Shown here: one piece after another, positions 1 to 12,014 of the stretch
How positions within the stretch are numbered: position 1 is the first letter of the stretch
Layout of the letters: every line of letters starts with the position of its first letter
From: Chlorops oryzae
Taxonomy: Eukaryota; Arthropoda; Insecta; Diptera; Chloropidae
DNA: 64,000 nucleotides
Assembly (NCBI GenBank): GCA_020466095.1
Contig: CM035807.1
Location: forward strand, 109,576,906 to 109,640,905
Reading direction: 5' to 3'
Notes under the pieces: generated by a model
The model's database searches: none
What the model was told of the DNA's origin: nothing
Seen by the model: only the letters and a program-made list of their open reading frames with translations
Made by a program: the position numbers and the translations under genes

Positions 1-1573
1 TTTATTTCTGAGAAAAATAAACTTAAGTAATTTTTCTTCTGAGTAAAAAATAAAACTCAAAAAATAATTGTTATTTTCTGATTAAAATAATAAAACTCTT
101 AAAATAATACTTAAATTGTAATTTTTAAAATATAATTTATAACAGTTATGGTCCCTGATACAAATTGCAAAACGAAATTTTCTTTTGAAAATCAATTTTT
201 TTGTTGCTCAAATCGTATGTGTGAGGGATTTTCATATATTTTTTTGTACTGATGGATTCAGCAGATGCAAAACCATTCAGCGCTCTTCACAATTAATGCA
301 AATATACCCTTGTTTTTTTTTTCAATTTTTCTGAGCTATTAGTTTTGCGATTCGATGAAACATCAAATTCAAATACTGTCTTCCACACATACTCTTTTTA
401 AGTAGCACTAACAAACTGATGTATACGTCAGATGCATGGTATGTGGACGGTATAAAGCTAGTTCACTTCAAAAGATAATTTTAAAAAAAATTTTCGTGGC
501 TATAAAATTTTCAAACTTGTCGTGCAAACTAATTCTAGTCATTCGGTTTATTTTAGTGAATTTTGTAAACGTTCCTTTAAATAAAAAATATAACTAAATA
601 AATTAATTTTTTCTCAAACCAACGGAAGCTTTTCCGTTATTGAAGTAATCTCAAAAATTTATTGCTGCTGCGAAACGACAAAAAGTCTCAGTTCACTTAA
701 ATGTAATGGCAAAAAATTTTCTGGTTAAATTTTAACTCGATGAATATTTGTATTTTATTTCCAGAATGGAATTCATTGTGCGTGAAGACAAAGCGAAAAT
801 TTTAATACTAATAGAACAATGCTGATTAATGAAGTGAAATTCTAATCAGTTTTCAAAGAATTTGTATGAGTAATTCCAAATTATTGCGACAAGTCTATAA
901 AGGTGTCGGATGTTTAATGCATCAGAATGCTTTTGAAATTCGAAAATTGTATTCATTATTCAAAATAAGGATTATTGGCAGCTTATCATAAATGAAGCGA
1001 TTTCTAATGGAACATTGTTCATGGGATATTCTATCTACGGTACAAAAATTTTTCCCATTGGAATTATTTTTAATGATAAATGAACAATTATTAACTTGTG
1101 AAAATAATTAAATAGCATCAAATGTTTCAATTATATAAATTATCATTGCATTGATCAGTGAAGATCAAAAGGGCTAGTCTTCGTATGTACAAGTTAAACA
1201 TTTAACAGGAATTTTTACTGAAAAAAAAATTTTCAAGCTTACAAAAATAAACCATTTCATTTAGGATTGATTCTTGCAAAATGGGCTTCTTGAAAGGAAA
1301 CATGTAAGGTAATGAAGAATTTGTCATCGGGCTCAACGAATATTCCATTTTTTGGACCAATATTTTTCATAAATTAGGTTTTAATAAACAGTGTCGTACT
1401 TCTGTTTTGGCGTGAGGAGGAAAAATTATTTTTCAATGCAGTGTGGGAAAAATTATTTTTTCAAATTTTATTCTATGCGCCAAATATGACTAACAAAATG
1501 CGTTGGAGGGACAAATCCCCCTCTTCACCTATGGTATGCTATCGGCACTGTATCAATAAAAAATTTAGATGAC
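1..1573. other. AT-rich stretch without recognised gene
   Basis: No reading frame with family resemblance, splice-consistent exon chain or clear terminal inverted repeats was found. The stretch is A/T-rich with homopolymer runs and ends at the TTAA that flanks the first TTAA-type element. Confidence 0.5.
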
Positions 1574-1577
1574 TTAA

Positions 1578-2347
1578 GGGATTCTTCTCATTGACAATTC
1601 CCGTTTTTTAGGACCATTTTTAACAAAATTCATTATTTGAAACGCAATAGAATAAGTTGAAACTTATTTTTCATTTATTCAAGTATTACAAAAGGGTTCT
1701 AAAGTAAATAAGCAAAAAATATTTTTTCTCGAATGGGCTTTCAAAAAGAATGAGATCTTCAAAGTTGGTTTAGAAAAACAAGGTTTTGTCTTCACGGCGC
1801 TCAGATTCCGTCATCGGAGCGTCCAAATGGAATAAAAAACTTTATAATCAAATATAGATTGAATTTCTGGGCTGAATTCAAGCTTAATTTTGTGATTTTT
1901 TTTTGATTCATAATGGCTTGAGCATATCAAAAAAAATTCAATTTCGGGCTTTTTTTTTCGTAGTTAATACGTGTAAAAGAGTAAAATTATGTATTAAATT
2001 TTTTCAAATTATGTCGAGTCTCACAGTATTTGGTGCAATTCTGCTCGATTCACTTTGTTTCATGAAAATCGATTCAGGTTCGAAACATGTGGTATCATGG
2101 CCGACCATTCGAAAAAAACGATTTTTCGGATAAACGTCGTAAAGTATTAGAAGAACCGCAATGAAATTATCGTTTTAGCGCGATCTTGCTCGACAAAGAA
2201 TCGACTATTAGTTAGTCAGTAAACTATTTCGAATTATCAAAGAATATCCATTTTGGAGGCATTTCACAACTTGAGCCGCTAAGCCTTATAAATTAAATGT
2301 CCAATAATTTTTAAAAATAATAATCAAAAAAAGTTGTATGAACCCCC
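1578..2347 (-). mobile_element. TTAA-flanked non-autonomous DNA element, copy A (degenerate)
   Basis: This 770-bp block is bounded by TTAA on both sides (1574-1577 and 2348-2351). It is homologous, in reverse orientation, to the element at 9296-10031: both contain a tract on enzyme-like wording such as 'gtcgagcaagatc', 'aaaatcgattcaggttc' and 'acaaaattaagctt', in inverted order here. Its left end (GGGATTCTTCTCATTGAC) matches the inverted right end of the 9.3-kb copy. The TTAA duplication and G-rich ends suggest a piggyBac-type non-autonomous element. It has no transposase frame. The short 1903-2133 frame inside it is incidental. Confidence 0.7.
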
Positions 2348-2351
2348 TTAA

Positions 2352-3250
2352 AAGAAATCTGACTGACAACCTTTCCCTTGCCTTCACATTTCCCCCTAGT
2401 TCGAAATTACTTAAAAAATTTATATAACATAATCAGAATATCATTTTACATCTTACAAAAGTCGCCGATGCCATATTTCGAGCCATATCCCTGCAAACAC
2501 ACTACCTGTTAATTACCAGGAGATTTAACTAATAGCGCTAACTATACTTTTTGGTAGTCATATGACTCTATGCGCCCGATTGTAAATATTCCCGGTGGAA
2601 TTTTCCCTGCGGATCAGAAAAAATTTATTCCATTCTAAGCACGGTGGGAAGGGAATATAAAGGGAGCAAGAATTTGGGGCATTGTTAAACAAAGGTCACT
2701 ACTTTATTTCTTTTATTGACACTAAGAATACTTCCTTTTTCTTGGGAAAAACTCGCGGGGAATATTCATTTAGAATAGGACTAATATTGTAGCGGAAAAA
2801 TACATCAATATTTGGAAATCGAATATAATTGCAGATAAGTGGGAGCGAGCCGTAACAATTCTTCAAAAAAAAATTTGCAAGTGAGTCAACTTTTCAAACA
2901 ATTGAACACAATTTTGCGTACAGTGGGTTTAATTGTGCGATATAGTTATAGGGGAACTACTATTATCACTTCAAAATCCGTGAGTCAAACATGTTAATTT
3001 CTCTTTCAATGAGGAGATCCCAATAATTGTAATTCCATATATCATTTAGCACTTAAACGGGACTAAATTTATGACGCAGATACGTACGAATCTTTCTCAA
3101 AAAGATTATTTTCAATATTTGATTAAGAAACTCTTGAGAGACGCTTTGGAATTTACAATTTTTGAGAACGGCGACTTAAGTCTGCTCTCCTGAGAGAAGC
3201 TCGAAATGAGAGAAGTTTTGAGAGTTCGTTGGCGATCTCATCAACTCGAA
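2352..3250. other. Intergenic region upstream of the serpin, with a repeat fragment
   Basis: No gene is recognised. Positions about 2575-2790 hold a dispersed repeat: phrases such as 'gggagcaagaattt' and 'tttcttttattgac' followed by a GGAAAA-containing tail recur at 13395-13490. The rest probably includes the serpin promoter region; a TCAGTCAG initiator-like string lies near 3295. Confidence 0.45.
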
Positions 3251-3562
3251 ACATTGAAGATAGGATTTAATGTGCGAAATCGACAGCTGAAGCTCAGTCA
3301 GAATCGAATCGTGCATCGCTCGAGTGCTCATCATTTTGAGATATCGTAAGATGAGCAGGCAGTAGAGGAGGTTGTCAACCAGTAGTCATTGAATTCAAAA
3401 ATAATTGAGTGATTTAAAATTAATTTAATTATCGCGTTCAGAGATTATTAAAAAACAAAAACAAAAACAAAAAAAAAAAAAAGATTTGCTTAAGCAAAAA
3501 AAGTTACAGCAACGTAAAGGAGAAACGCAAAAGAGTGAAGTAGAAATAAAACTGATCTCACG

Positions 3563-5473
3563 ATGTACCAAAAAAATATAAAACAATTTGGCAATTTTTT
3601 GTCGCTGCTGCTTGTTTTTCCGGTTATTGGTTTTGGGAATTTATATTCATGTCAGGCGGAACAGAATTTTACACGCACTCCAGTGTCATTGTTTACTCTG
3701 CGCCAGCAACAACGACAACAACAACAGCAGCAGCAATTGGAAAGCCGAGCTTCAACGCTTCCCATCAACAATCCGTGGCACAATGCCAATGATGGATTAC
3801 AAAAACAACTACCGCTGGATTCTTTTGCAGATTTTCAGTCAAGTTCAACAAGTGATCGCGTCGCGGAAACGATCTCATATAGCGTCTTAAGATTTGGACT
3901 CGAAGTCGCCACTCAATTGAGTGAGAATGCTTACTACAGTAAGAGCGAGGTGTTCTCTCCGCTCTCCATTATGTCTGCGTTGTCGTTTTTACTTGCGGGG
4001 GCCAAAGGGAATAGCTATCAGCAGTTGAAACCGATTTTCGGCTTTGATCTTGATACTGACCTTACGCGCGATTCGAATTATGCGAAACTATTGCATAGTG
4101 AATTCGGAGATTTATTGCGAGACATAGAACTGGGAGACTTGAATGCGCTGCACCATCGAAACGTCGCTAAATGGCGTGATACGCCGGCGCACTATAACAT
4201 TCGTGGTGGAATGGATCCGGGTCGTCCGATTGAGCATGTGGTAAAGGTCGCGAATGGCATTTTTGCTCAAACGGGTTACAACTTGAATCCAATTTATAGG
4301 TAAGAAGATTTATTAATATTCCGGAAATGAGGCGTTCCATTAATTTTTTTTTAATTCTCGCTTGCAGGGATGTAGTCACTTCAATATATAATGCGGAATT
4401 TTCACCGCTGGACTTCCGCATGTACAACGAAGCAGCACGTCAGCATATAAATACTTGGGTGGCAAAGAAAACCAACGGACGAATACAGAATGTAATAAAC
4501 AGTGCCATACCACAGACAACGAATATGATTCTCGCGAGTGTCCTCTATTTCAAGGCCTTCTGGGAAAATACCATTCTTCGAATCTGCTACAATGCTAGAC
4601 AATTTCTATCCCGAAGGTGAAGATAAACCGCCCATTAGGGTTCAAATGATGGCAACTGGAGGCATATTCCCATATTATGAATCGCCCGAACTAAACTGCC
4701 GAGTAATTGGTTTACCGTACAGGGGCAATTTGACCACTATGTACGTCATACAGCCGAAGCAGTCAAGTCGTGCGAATTTGAAACAATTCCAGAGCAAAAT
4801 TACAGCGCAATCAATTGACGATTTGATCTCGAAAATGGCCTTCCGCACCGCGGTTGTCGCTTTTCCAAAAATGCACATAGAGCGACAGTTGAATATGAAG
4901 GAAACCCTTCGACAGTTTGGCGTCACAGATATTTTTTCGAACAGTGCTAGTGATTTGTCTCTGATTGGAAGTCTAACCAATCAGTTGAGCTATAACGGTC
5001 TTGGTAGGCCGTTGTCTTCAATCGTAAGGGAAGTCTCCCCACATCATCAATTTGTGGATAGGTTTAATGAAAAGCCGTTATTCTTCAGCAGCCGTTTCGG
5101 AGATATTGGCAATACAACACAACTCAATGGATCAACAACGCAAGATGGTGATTTTAATAAAACGGCAACGACGAATTCAAAAACGAAACGTGATTTGTTG
5201 AGCAATCTTAGTCCAATAAGCTTGCTCGAAGCAGCGCGTTTAGACAATAAGACTCCCAAGTCAGATCTCTATGTGGAGGATATTCTGCACAAAGTGAATT
5301 TTGAAGTGAATGAACAAGGAACTGAGGCTGCGGCCGTAACACTGACATACCTGCGTAGGTCCGGAACTGATGTAGTGTTTCGCGCTGATGCGCCATTTAT
5401 TCTGCTCATACGACATGATCCATCGAAACTTGTACTCTTCTATGGCATTATAAACGAACCGGAGTCAGCGTAG
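3563..5473 (+). CDS. Spn28Dc: Secreted serpin, Spn28Dc-like, with one frame break
   Basis: Serpins inhibit serine proteases by trapping them on a cleaved reactive loop. In Drosophila, Spn28Dc restrains haemolymph phenoloxidase activation. Exon 1 is 3563-4299 and the intron 4300-4367 (GT...TTGCAG). Exon 2 starts at 4368 and runs to the stop at 5471-5473. A signal peptide covers residues about 1-32 and a poly-Q tract residues 48-58. The serpin fold starts near residue 100 (FSPLSI at 131-136). The hinge NEQGTEAAA (about 5307-5336) keeps the inhibitory pattern, and the loop carries LRRSG, suggesting a basic or Ser P1. An extra segment of about 90 residues precedes the hinge strand, making the protein about 610 residues against a usual 400. 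At 4565-4568 (AAAA) the frame breaks: upstream frame reads ...LYFKAFWE, downstream frame resumes at FFESAT. One base too many in this A-run accounts for it. A poly(A) signal lies near 5484. The name rests on motifs plus neighbouring Wwox and Sirup. Confidence 0.85.
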
Positions 5474-5650
5474 AAATTTCAAAAATAAATTTAGTTCTAA
5501 AAAATAATAAAATTGTATTAGTTGAAAACCTTTAATTCGTGCTTGGAAGATCCAAAGTTTCCATAAGAATTTTACTTTCAATTCATGGTGGATTTATTCT
5601 TTCGGAGAAAGGGCTATTGCAAAGGTTTAGATATTACAAAATGGAATGAA

Positions 5651-7088
5651 TCAATATGGCTGATTCTGTAAAAGCTCAAAAGTGGCTCGAAGATCGTCAT
5701 AAAATTCAGTGTTCTCATCCTGTGGACGGTTAGTCTCAGGAACAGCAGTCGTCTGAGTTTCCGATAATTCTGCAGGAATTTCATTTAAGGCTTCTAAAGG
5801 TTGTACTAGCATAGCTTCGTTGGAAACTTCCGTAATACTGTATTCTAACGCACCGCTGGAGCAGTTGAATGAAGCTGAGATGTTTATTTTAGGAGCTCCC
5901 AAGAGTTTTGATACCTCTTCCGATGACTTTGCAACAAAGCTATCGACATCAATAGGTACTAAACTCTCAGAAGCAACTGAAGTGCTAGTTTCGTCAACTA
6001 GGTAGGAGCTTTTTGGAAGAATTTTTGTATACATTAGAAATCAAATTAACTTAAGTGGTTTTTACTTTTAAACAACGTGGCAATGCTATTTTAATTTTAC
6101 CTTTCAGTTTTCTCAATTTCTGAAGACTTATCACCTTGGCTTGAGAGAAACAGGATTTATTAGACTTTCAAAGTAATCACCTTAAGAAATTTTTTGCTTA
6201 CCCATTCTGCTCATCATCGTCTTTGAAGTTTTTTACTTTCAAAACGCCACCATCGCTGTATTTGGGCAAGTAGTCGCCGAAGAAATTTTCAATTTGCTCG
6301 ACAGTGCAATTACCGTAATAGCCACCGTACTTGAAGCCCTGGAAGCCGCCTTTACCGGCCAAAATCGAGTCATAAGGATTCTCGTAGACATCTTTCGGCA
6401 AAACGACAATTTGTTCCCGTTCAAGGCAAGCGGAACGCCCACGTTTATTGCTGCATCCCATATTGGCCTTTGAATCGGATTTCTTCAATTTTTCCTGCAA
6501 AACTTTACTTTCCCGGGCAAAGGCGAAAACGGTCTCGCTTAATATGCGTTTTTTCTGCATGTCCGTTAGCAAACCGTGCTCCATGAAACACAGATCACCT
6601 CTCATACGTGCAGCACAACCAGTAGTTGTATTCGATGATGAAGCTTCTTTACCAGCTTCTGAGATAGTCGAAGCTTGAAGCTCGACATTCTGCGCATTGT
6701 CAAGATTGAAGAAAGTAAGACGACGTACTTTCCCAACTAAATCCAAACGATGTCGTTGGAAATAATTATGCTGGTAAGATAACTCAACCTGTAATCCTGG
6801 GCTTAGGGATGTGTCGACGACCTCCAAACGACTGAATTGAAAATCTTCAAGGTGCTTTAGAAATTTGGATGTAGTTTTGATAACAAAAATCGAAATCGGC
6901 GAATGAAGATACTCCTGTAAGCGTTGCAAATTGACTTGAATTATTGTTCCATCTAAATTCCAATGGATAATGTTCGATGTTGGCAGATTAATGACAATCC
7001 AAAGTTTATATGGGAATGGAAATTTTAGGATATCATCACGCGATATCCCAATGAGACCTTGCGATATCTCAACGGACACACCAGCCAT
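5651..7088 (-). CDS. Heat-shock-factor-type DNA-binding protein, three exons
   Basis: Probable nuclear DNA-binding protein with a winged-helix HSF-type domain. Residues about 22-123 follow the HSF order: FPYKLW, then IIHWNLDGT, then SKFLKHLEDFQFSRLEV (family: SFVRQLNMYGFRKV), then YFQRHRLDLVGKVRR (family: F.RG...LL..IKRK). The two conserved Trp are W30 and W43. No heptad-repeat trimerisation region is obvious, and an Asp/Glu/Ser-rich C-terminal tail follows. Exons are 7088-6202, 6139-6101 and 6008-5651. Both introns (62 and 92 nt) have GT...AG ends, and phases match at every junction, giving about 427 residues. The start at 7088 is the first ATG and leaves an intact domain. It is divergent from Wwox (376 bp between starts) and tail-to-tail with the serpin. 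It resembles HSFY/HSF-like divergent members, not canonical Hsf. The middle 39-nt exon is inferred from splice signals only. Confidence 0.7.
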
Positions 7089-7464
7089 TCTTTTAGGTTA
7101 TGAAACTGTCTTTGAAAAGAATTCCCGTAACGTTAATTCAAAGTAACGTTTTTTCGATAAGTTTTTCGATAAAAACTTGCGCAATCAGAGTTATATTTTT
7201 CGGTTTTCTTCTTTCGAACGCTGCAAGGTGACGTCAAAAATATGTGCATCCATTTTTGAAATCTTAAAAAACGATATAAAAAATAAAGAAAACCGGGTTG
7301 TTAACAGAAGATACCAAACAAATTTAAATATACCAATACATAAAAAATTCTTAAAATTGAATTATTCATCTGACAATATTTTGTTTCCACATAACAAGGG
7401 CTTCGTTGCTGACTATAACAAGGGGCTTACTTGAGTATTGCATATAACAGGGCCTTTAAGTGTA
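7089..7464. promoter_or_regulatory. Divergent promoter region between HSF-like gene and Wwox
   Basis: The two starts lie head to head 376 bp apart, so this interval must carry both promoters. It contains a TGACGTCA palindrome (CRE-type) near 7229-7236. The 7177-7434 open frame is not supported by any family resemblance. Confidence 0.4.
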
Positions 7465-10400
7465 ATGCAGAAAAATATAAGTAAACAAAGTCAAATCTGT
7501 CTTAAAGTATAATTACAAATTATTTCATTCATAGATTATTTGCCGGAATCGGATTCTGAAGATGAGCTACCACCAGGTTGGGAGGAGCAAACGACGGAAG
7601 ATGGACGCGTGTGCTACGTTGAGTGAGTTTTAACAAGATAATGCTTTGAAATGCAAAATGCATGAAGGTGACGGTCATTAGGAGCCGGAATGTTTCTACA
7701 ATAGACGTTCCAACTTTTCATCCGACCTGGATGTATTAAACTATAACTATATAGAATCTCATTCCAAAAAAGAATATTGTTTTGGAAGCCAAACTATTTT
7801 CAATTAACGTCAACGTTAATTTGAATTTCTATTTAAAATTCTGACGTTTGACTCAGCGCATTTCTTGTTTCATTCCAGTCAACACAACAGCCGCAAACAG
7901 TTTGTTCACCCAAGGACGGGCCGAACCAAACGCGTAGCGGCTGAAATGCCTATCGGTTGGGAGCAGTCGTTGGACAAGGAGACAAACAAACTGAAATACT
8001 TTAACAAGGAAAAAAATCAAACATCCTATATAGATCCGCGGCTGGCTTATGCCGTTGAAGAACCTTCTCTCCAAGCTTCCCAAGTGCGTCAACGATACGA
8101 TGCTAGTAGCACGGCCTTTCAGGTTTTGCACGGCAAGGACCTGCACAATAAGTTAGCGTTAATAACTGGTGCCAATGCCGGCATCGGTTTTGAGACTGCA
8201 CGTTCATTGGCATTCCATGGATGCGAGGTCATATTCGCGTGCCGAAATCGTGAGTCAACTGTAGAAGCTATCGCTCGCATCGTGGCGGAGCGTCCCGCTA
8301 CAGAGGGCAGATGTCGATTTGTTCAATTGGATTTGAGTTCTTTCAAGTCAGTTCAGAATTTTTTGAACGAAATAAAGCGAACCGTTGGGTATGTCTAGCC
8401 TCAAAAAATATACCATTCGAAATTAATCACGAGTAAATTCTAGCCATATCGATTTCCTAATACTCAACGCTGGCGTTTTTGGATTGCCATACACACAAAC
8501 GGAGAATGGATTGGAAACCACATTTCAAGTATCGCATTTATCGCATTTCTATCTCACATTACAATTGGAATCTTTGTTCGATCATACAACGCGTATTGTG
8601 GTTCTTTCATCGGAGTCTCATAGGTAACGAATAATTTATCAATATATTCATAGGCGTATATATATACTGATGTCCAAAGTGAACGCTTAACTTTGACTCT
8701 TTCTATTTATAAACAATTAATGAAGCAAAACATGTAATCAGGAAAACCGTTTGACCCTGAAGCAAATCAGTCATAGGTATAGATAATTTTGCAGTCCGGT
8801 AAAATATAAACAAACAAAAAATACGTTCTATATTTTCTAATGCGCAGTCGAACGTTCCCTTTCAAATTCAATTCAAATCGCGTTGATGCTGGCTTATCGA
8901 TATGATTTATGCTAATAAGCACAAAAAAATTGAATGACTAAAATATAGAATTAATTTCGCGCCATAGAGGGAAGTAAAATTGATATTCTTGTTTGTGCAT
9001 TATTATTATATTATATAAATTATATTATATATTATATACAGTATTATTACCATTTGCAAATTCCGTTGAGATTTTTTTCAGATTGTCTTAGTACTTTCAA
9101 TATTTTTTAATTAATTAATTTTTTCCTATTTATTTGTGAATCAATTTTTAAATTATTTATGAATTTGTTTATTTTGGTTCTTGTACGCTCATATTTTTTT
9201 CAAAAAGCCTTACGCTTTCAAATAGAATGATTCGTTAAGAAATTCATAAGACGCCCAAAGTGAATTTTCGCTAAGCACTCTCCGTCTTGCTTTAAGGGGG
9301 TCTTCTCATTGAGCAACTTTTTTTTCGACTTTTTTTTTTTTGCATTTATTTATAGCTTGGGTAGTTGTGAATATGCCCCTAAAAGGATTTTTTGAAATTC
9401 GAAATAGTTTAGAGGATATAGCCTTCTTTGTCGAGCAAGATCTGCGCTAAAACGAGTAATTTTTGCGTTGCTTCAAACTTTAAACGCGTTTATCTCGAAA
9501 CCACGTTTTTCGAACTGGCGGCCATGATATCTCCAGTTCAACTGAACCGATTTTGATGAAACAAAGTGGAATCGACGCAGAATTGTCACCATTCTCGGGT
9601 GAACCTCGACCATAATTTTAAAAAAATTTTTACTATTTTTTTTTTTACACTAAACTACAAAAAAAAAAGCCCGAAATTGAAATTTTTTTTTGAATGGCCG
9701 CCATTTTGTCAAAAAAAATCACAAAATTAAGCTTGAGGTTCACCCGAGAATTACATCTATACTGATTATAACCCCGTTTTTTTTTCCATTTCGGACGCTC
9801 CGGAGACCCGGAATCGTGGCCGCCGTGACGACACCTTTTTTTTCACCACCAACTTTGAAGTCTCATTACTTTTTGAACAGCCCACGTATCGAGGCAAAAA
9901 AATTTTTTTTATTTACTTTGAACCTTTTGTAATACAATAAATAAAAAAAGTTTTCAATTATTCTTTGCGTTTTCAAATAAGAATTTTTTTAAAAAGGGTC
10001 CAAAAAACGGGTTTTCAATGAGAAGACCCCCTTAATATATTGGATATCGGAATACATACTTATTTTAGACAACCCTTCAAAAGACGTTTTATGTATCTTA
10101 CATTCCATTGTTTCCAAGTTCATTGTTGTGAAATATTAAAAAAAAAACCTTTAGAAAGGTTATTGCAATTTCATGGCGTTGGCGTTAAGGGGTTAATCAA
10201 GTAGACCTTGCCGTTCTATTCTATATGACAAATACTTATTGTATTAAATTTAGCACAAATTGCGTTTATGGTGAAGATTGCTTTAATTCACATCAATGAA
10301 GAATGAAAAAGAAAAAGTAAAATCCGAACCAAGCCAAAGTCGAATTCAATTTCCTTTTTTGTTATTGTTGCTTTTTTCCCTCTTTTTCTTTAGGATATTT

Positions 10401-11294
10401 TTTTTACACATTTTGAATTTTTTTTTCGTTTTTTTTTTCGCTCAAACTTGTTTGCAGTCATACATTCCATGACCGAACTCAATACGCGCTTTTGGTTCCA
10501 AAGTCCAATTCAATTGAGTTGTTTACAGTCACAACCGGCGGAGCGCTGTGGTGTAAATGTGCGTCAAAAAAAAAAAAAATAAAAATAAAAAAAAACTGCT
10601 TCGCCAAGTTTAAAAGTGTGGAGCCGCATTGATAAGCACTTCAATCCATGAAGTCTTTGTTGCGAATTATTCATTATGCTTATATGTGAATCGTTTATTT
10701 CCAGATACGCGAATTTGCCGGCCGATAACCTTACTGTTCAGCACTTATCCGTTCCATGGGATAAATATTGGAGCATGCTTCAATATAATAACGTTAAGCT
10801 TTGCAATGTACTATTTGCAAAAGAGCTGGCAAATGTATGTGTTCAGTATCAAAATGACCTCCTTTCTATATACTCCACTTTCGTTTCAGCGATGGAAATC
10901 AAGAGGTATTTCCGTATTTTCAGTACATCCCGGCAATATGGTCTCGACTAATTTGCCACGAAATTGGTGGTTCTATCGTCTGCTCTTTGCTTTGGTTCGT
11001 CCTTTTACGAAATCTTTGGTAAGATTGTATAATTTTGCACATAAAATCCCAAAAACGCCACTCCGATGCTGTCTCTCTTCTTGTTGAATTTAGCAACAAG
11101 CCGCTGCCACAACAGTTTTCTGTGCTATGTCTAATGAGCTGACTGGACTTACTGGTTACTATTTAAATAACTGCTTTTTTTGCGAGCCCAGCAAACTTGC
11201 CAAGAATGACAACTTGCGTCTTCGCTTGTGGGAGCTGAGTGAGGAATTGGTGGAGAGCATTTTGCAGCACGGCACTGTACAATTAGATAAATGA
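7465..11294 (+). CDS. Wwox: WW domain-containing oxidoreductase, complete, seven exons
   Basis: WWOX couples two N-terminal WW domains to a short-chain dehydrogenase (SDR) domain. In flies it affects redox balance and mitochondrial metabolism. Exons: 7465-7480, 7535-7622, 7879-8388, 8444-8623, 10705-10834, 10890-11018, 11094-11294. All junctions are GT-AG and in phase, totalling 417 residues (human 414). WW1 spans residues 18-46 (ELPPGWEE; second Trp replaced by Phe at F43). WW2 spans 58-88 (second Trp is Tyr, as in human). SDR motifs: cofactor TGANAGIG 131-138, NAG 213-215, SSESHR 260-265, catalytic YNNVK 292-296, VHPGNM. No frame break. The first 16-nt exon (MQKNI) is inferred from phase and a donor; exon 2 onward is secure. 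Intron 4 (2.08 kb) holds a TTAA-type element. The gene converges on Sirup. Confidence 0.93.
8624..10704 (+). other. Large Wwox intron (2.08 kb)
   Basis: Splice donor AG|GTAACG and acceptor TTTCCAG|A join exons 4 and 5 in phase. The intron holds AT-rich simple sequence near 9000-9050 (TATTATA-type) and the TTAA-flanked element at 9296-10031. No other gene is seen within it. Confidence 0.85.
9296..10031 (+). mobile_element. TTAA-flanked non-autonomous DNA element, copy B (best preserved)
   Basis: A 736-bp block inside the Wwox intron, flanked by TTAA at 9292-9295 and 10032-10035. The terminal inverted repeats are perfect over 17 bp: GGGGGTCTTCTCATTGA at the left and its complement at 10015-10031. 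No transposase frame is present; the 9690-9932 frame is low-complexity. TTAA duplications are the hallmark of piggyBac elements, so this is most likely a piggyBac-type MITE. Copies A (1578-2347) and C (13686-14420) are relatives. Confidence 0.85.
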
Positions 11295-11483
11295 AATACG
11301 CTTGTTCTATATGTTTTATGAAAAATAATTTTATTAACTTAACAAGATTTCCATTTACTTAAGACTTAATTAACAATAATCGTATACAAAATACACTCTC
11401 TAAAAATCTAAGGTCACCCACAAAATCATCAGTCATGACAAAAACACAAACGCTTCCATTAAATCTCAATATAAGGAACATTC

Positions 11484-12014
11484 TTAGAAATCTGAGACTC
11501 TTCCCTTTCGCTCCCAATCACCGTAGCGTGTGGGTTCTGGTCCTGCTGGTCCACCTATCTCTCCTGTGTATGGATTTGTATTGTTCGGCCATGGCTTCAG
11601 TGGTTCTTGTTCTTGGTATGGATGTTCGGAGTGTTCATCCAACTTTCCAATCGGTGTCTTAGCTCGTAGTTTCTTGCGGAACTCCACAACTCGTTCGCTA
11701 ACTTCCTTAACGTTACAGGCACAGGGAGCGCTCGTTGAAAACCGGGAAACTAAAAAAAAGATTATGTTTTCAATGAATTATTTTAATTGAATGGGGGTTA
11801 TTATGGATTAATTTGAAAATAATTTCAGTATTGAGAGTCTTTCATGACTTTCCGTTACATTTGGTTGCACAATTGAAGAAAGTTTGAATTTGAGCGATTG
11901 TACAACAAGTTGCAACATGTATGGTAGTACATTTAATGTTTTGAAATTCTTTTTTTTTAAATATATTTTATAATTACCTTGTCTGTAGCCATTGCGTAAA
12001 ATTATTGAATTCAT
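11484..12014 (-). CDS. Sirup: Succinate dehydrogenase assembly factor 4
   Basis: SDHAF4 (Drosophila Sirup) is a mitochondrial matrix chaperone that binds the flavinylated SDHA subunit and helps assemble complex II. Exons are 12014-11978 and 11749-11484. The intron is 228 nt (G|GTAATT ... TTTTAG|TTTCC). The phase is right and the product has 100 residues (human 108). The N-terminus is basic, hydroxylated and free of acidic residues, as in a mitochondrial presequence ([12 protein letters not shown] then SRFSTSAPC). The C-terminal family signature is intact: [19 protein letters not shown] ending VSDF. The start is the only ATG in phase with exon 2. A TTTATT (AATAAA on this strand) lies near 11330. 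The two genes converge, with stops 189 bp apart. Confidence 0.93.

Noticed and set aside
5999..6000. Acceptor CTACCTAG|TTGAC for the last exon of the HSF-like gene
   Set aside because: It looks good as a site, but joining there gives an immediate stop (TGA); the acceptor 9 bases earlier is in phase.
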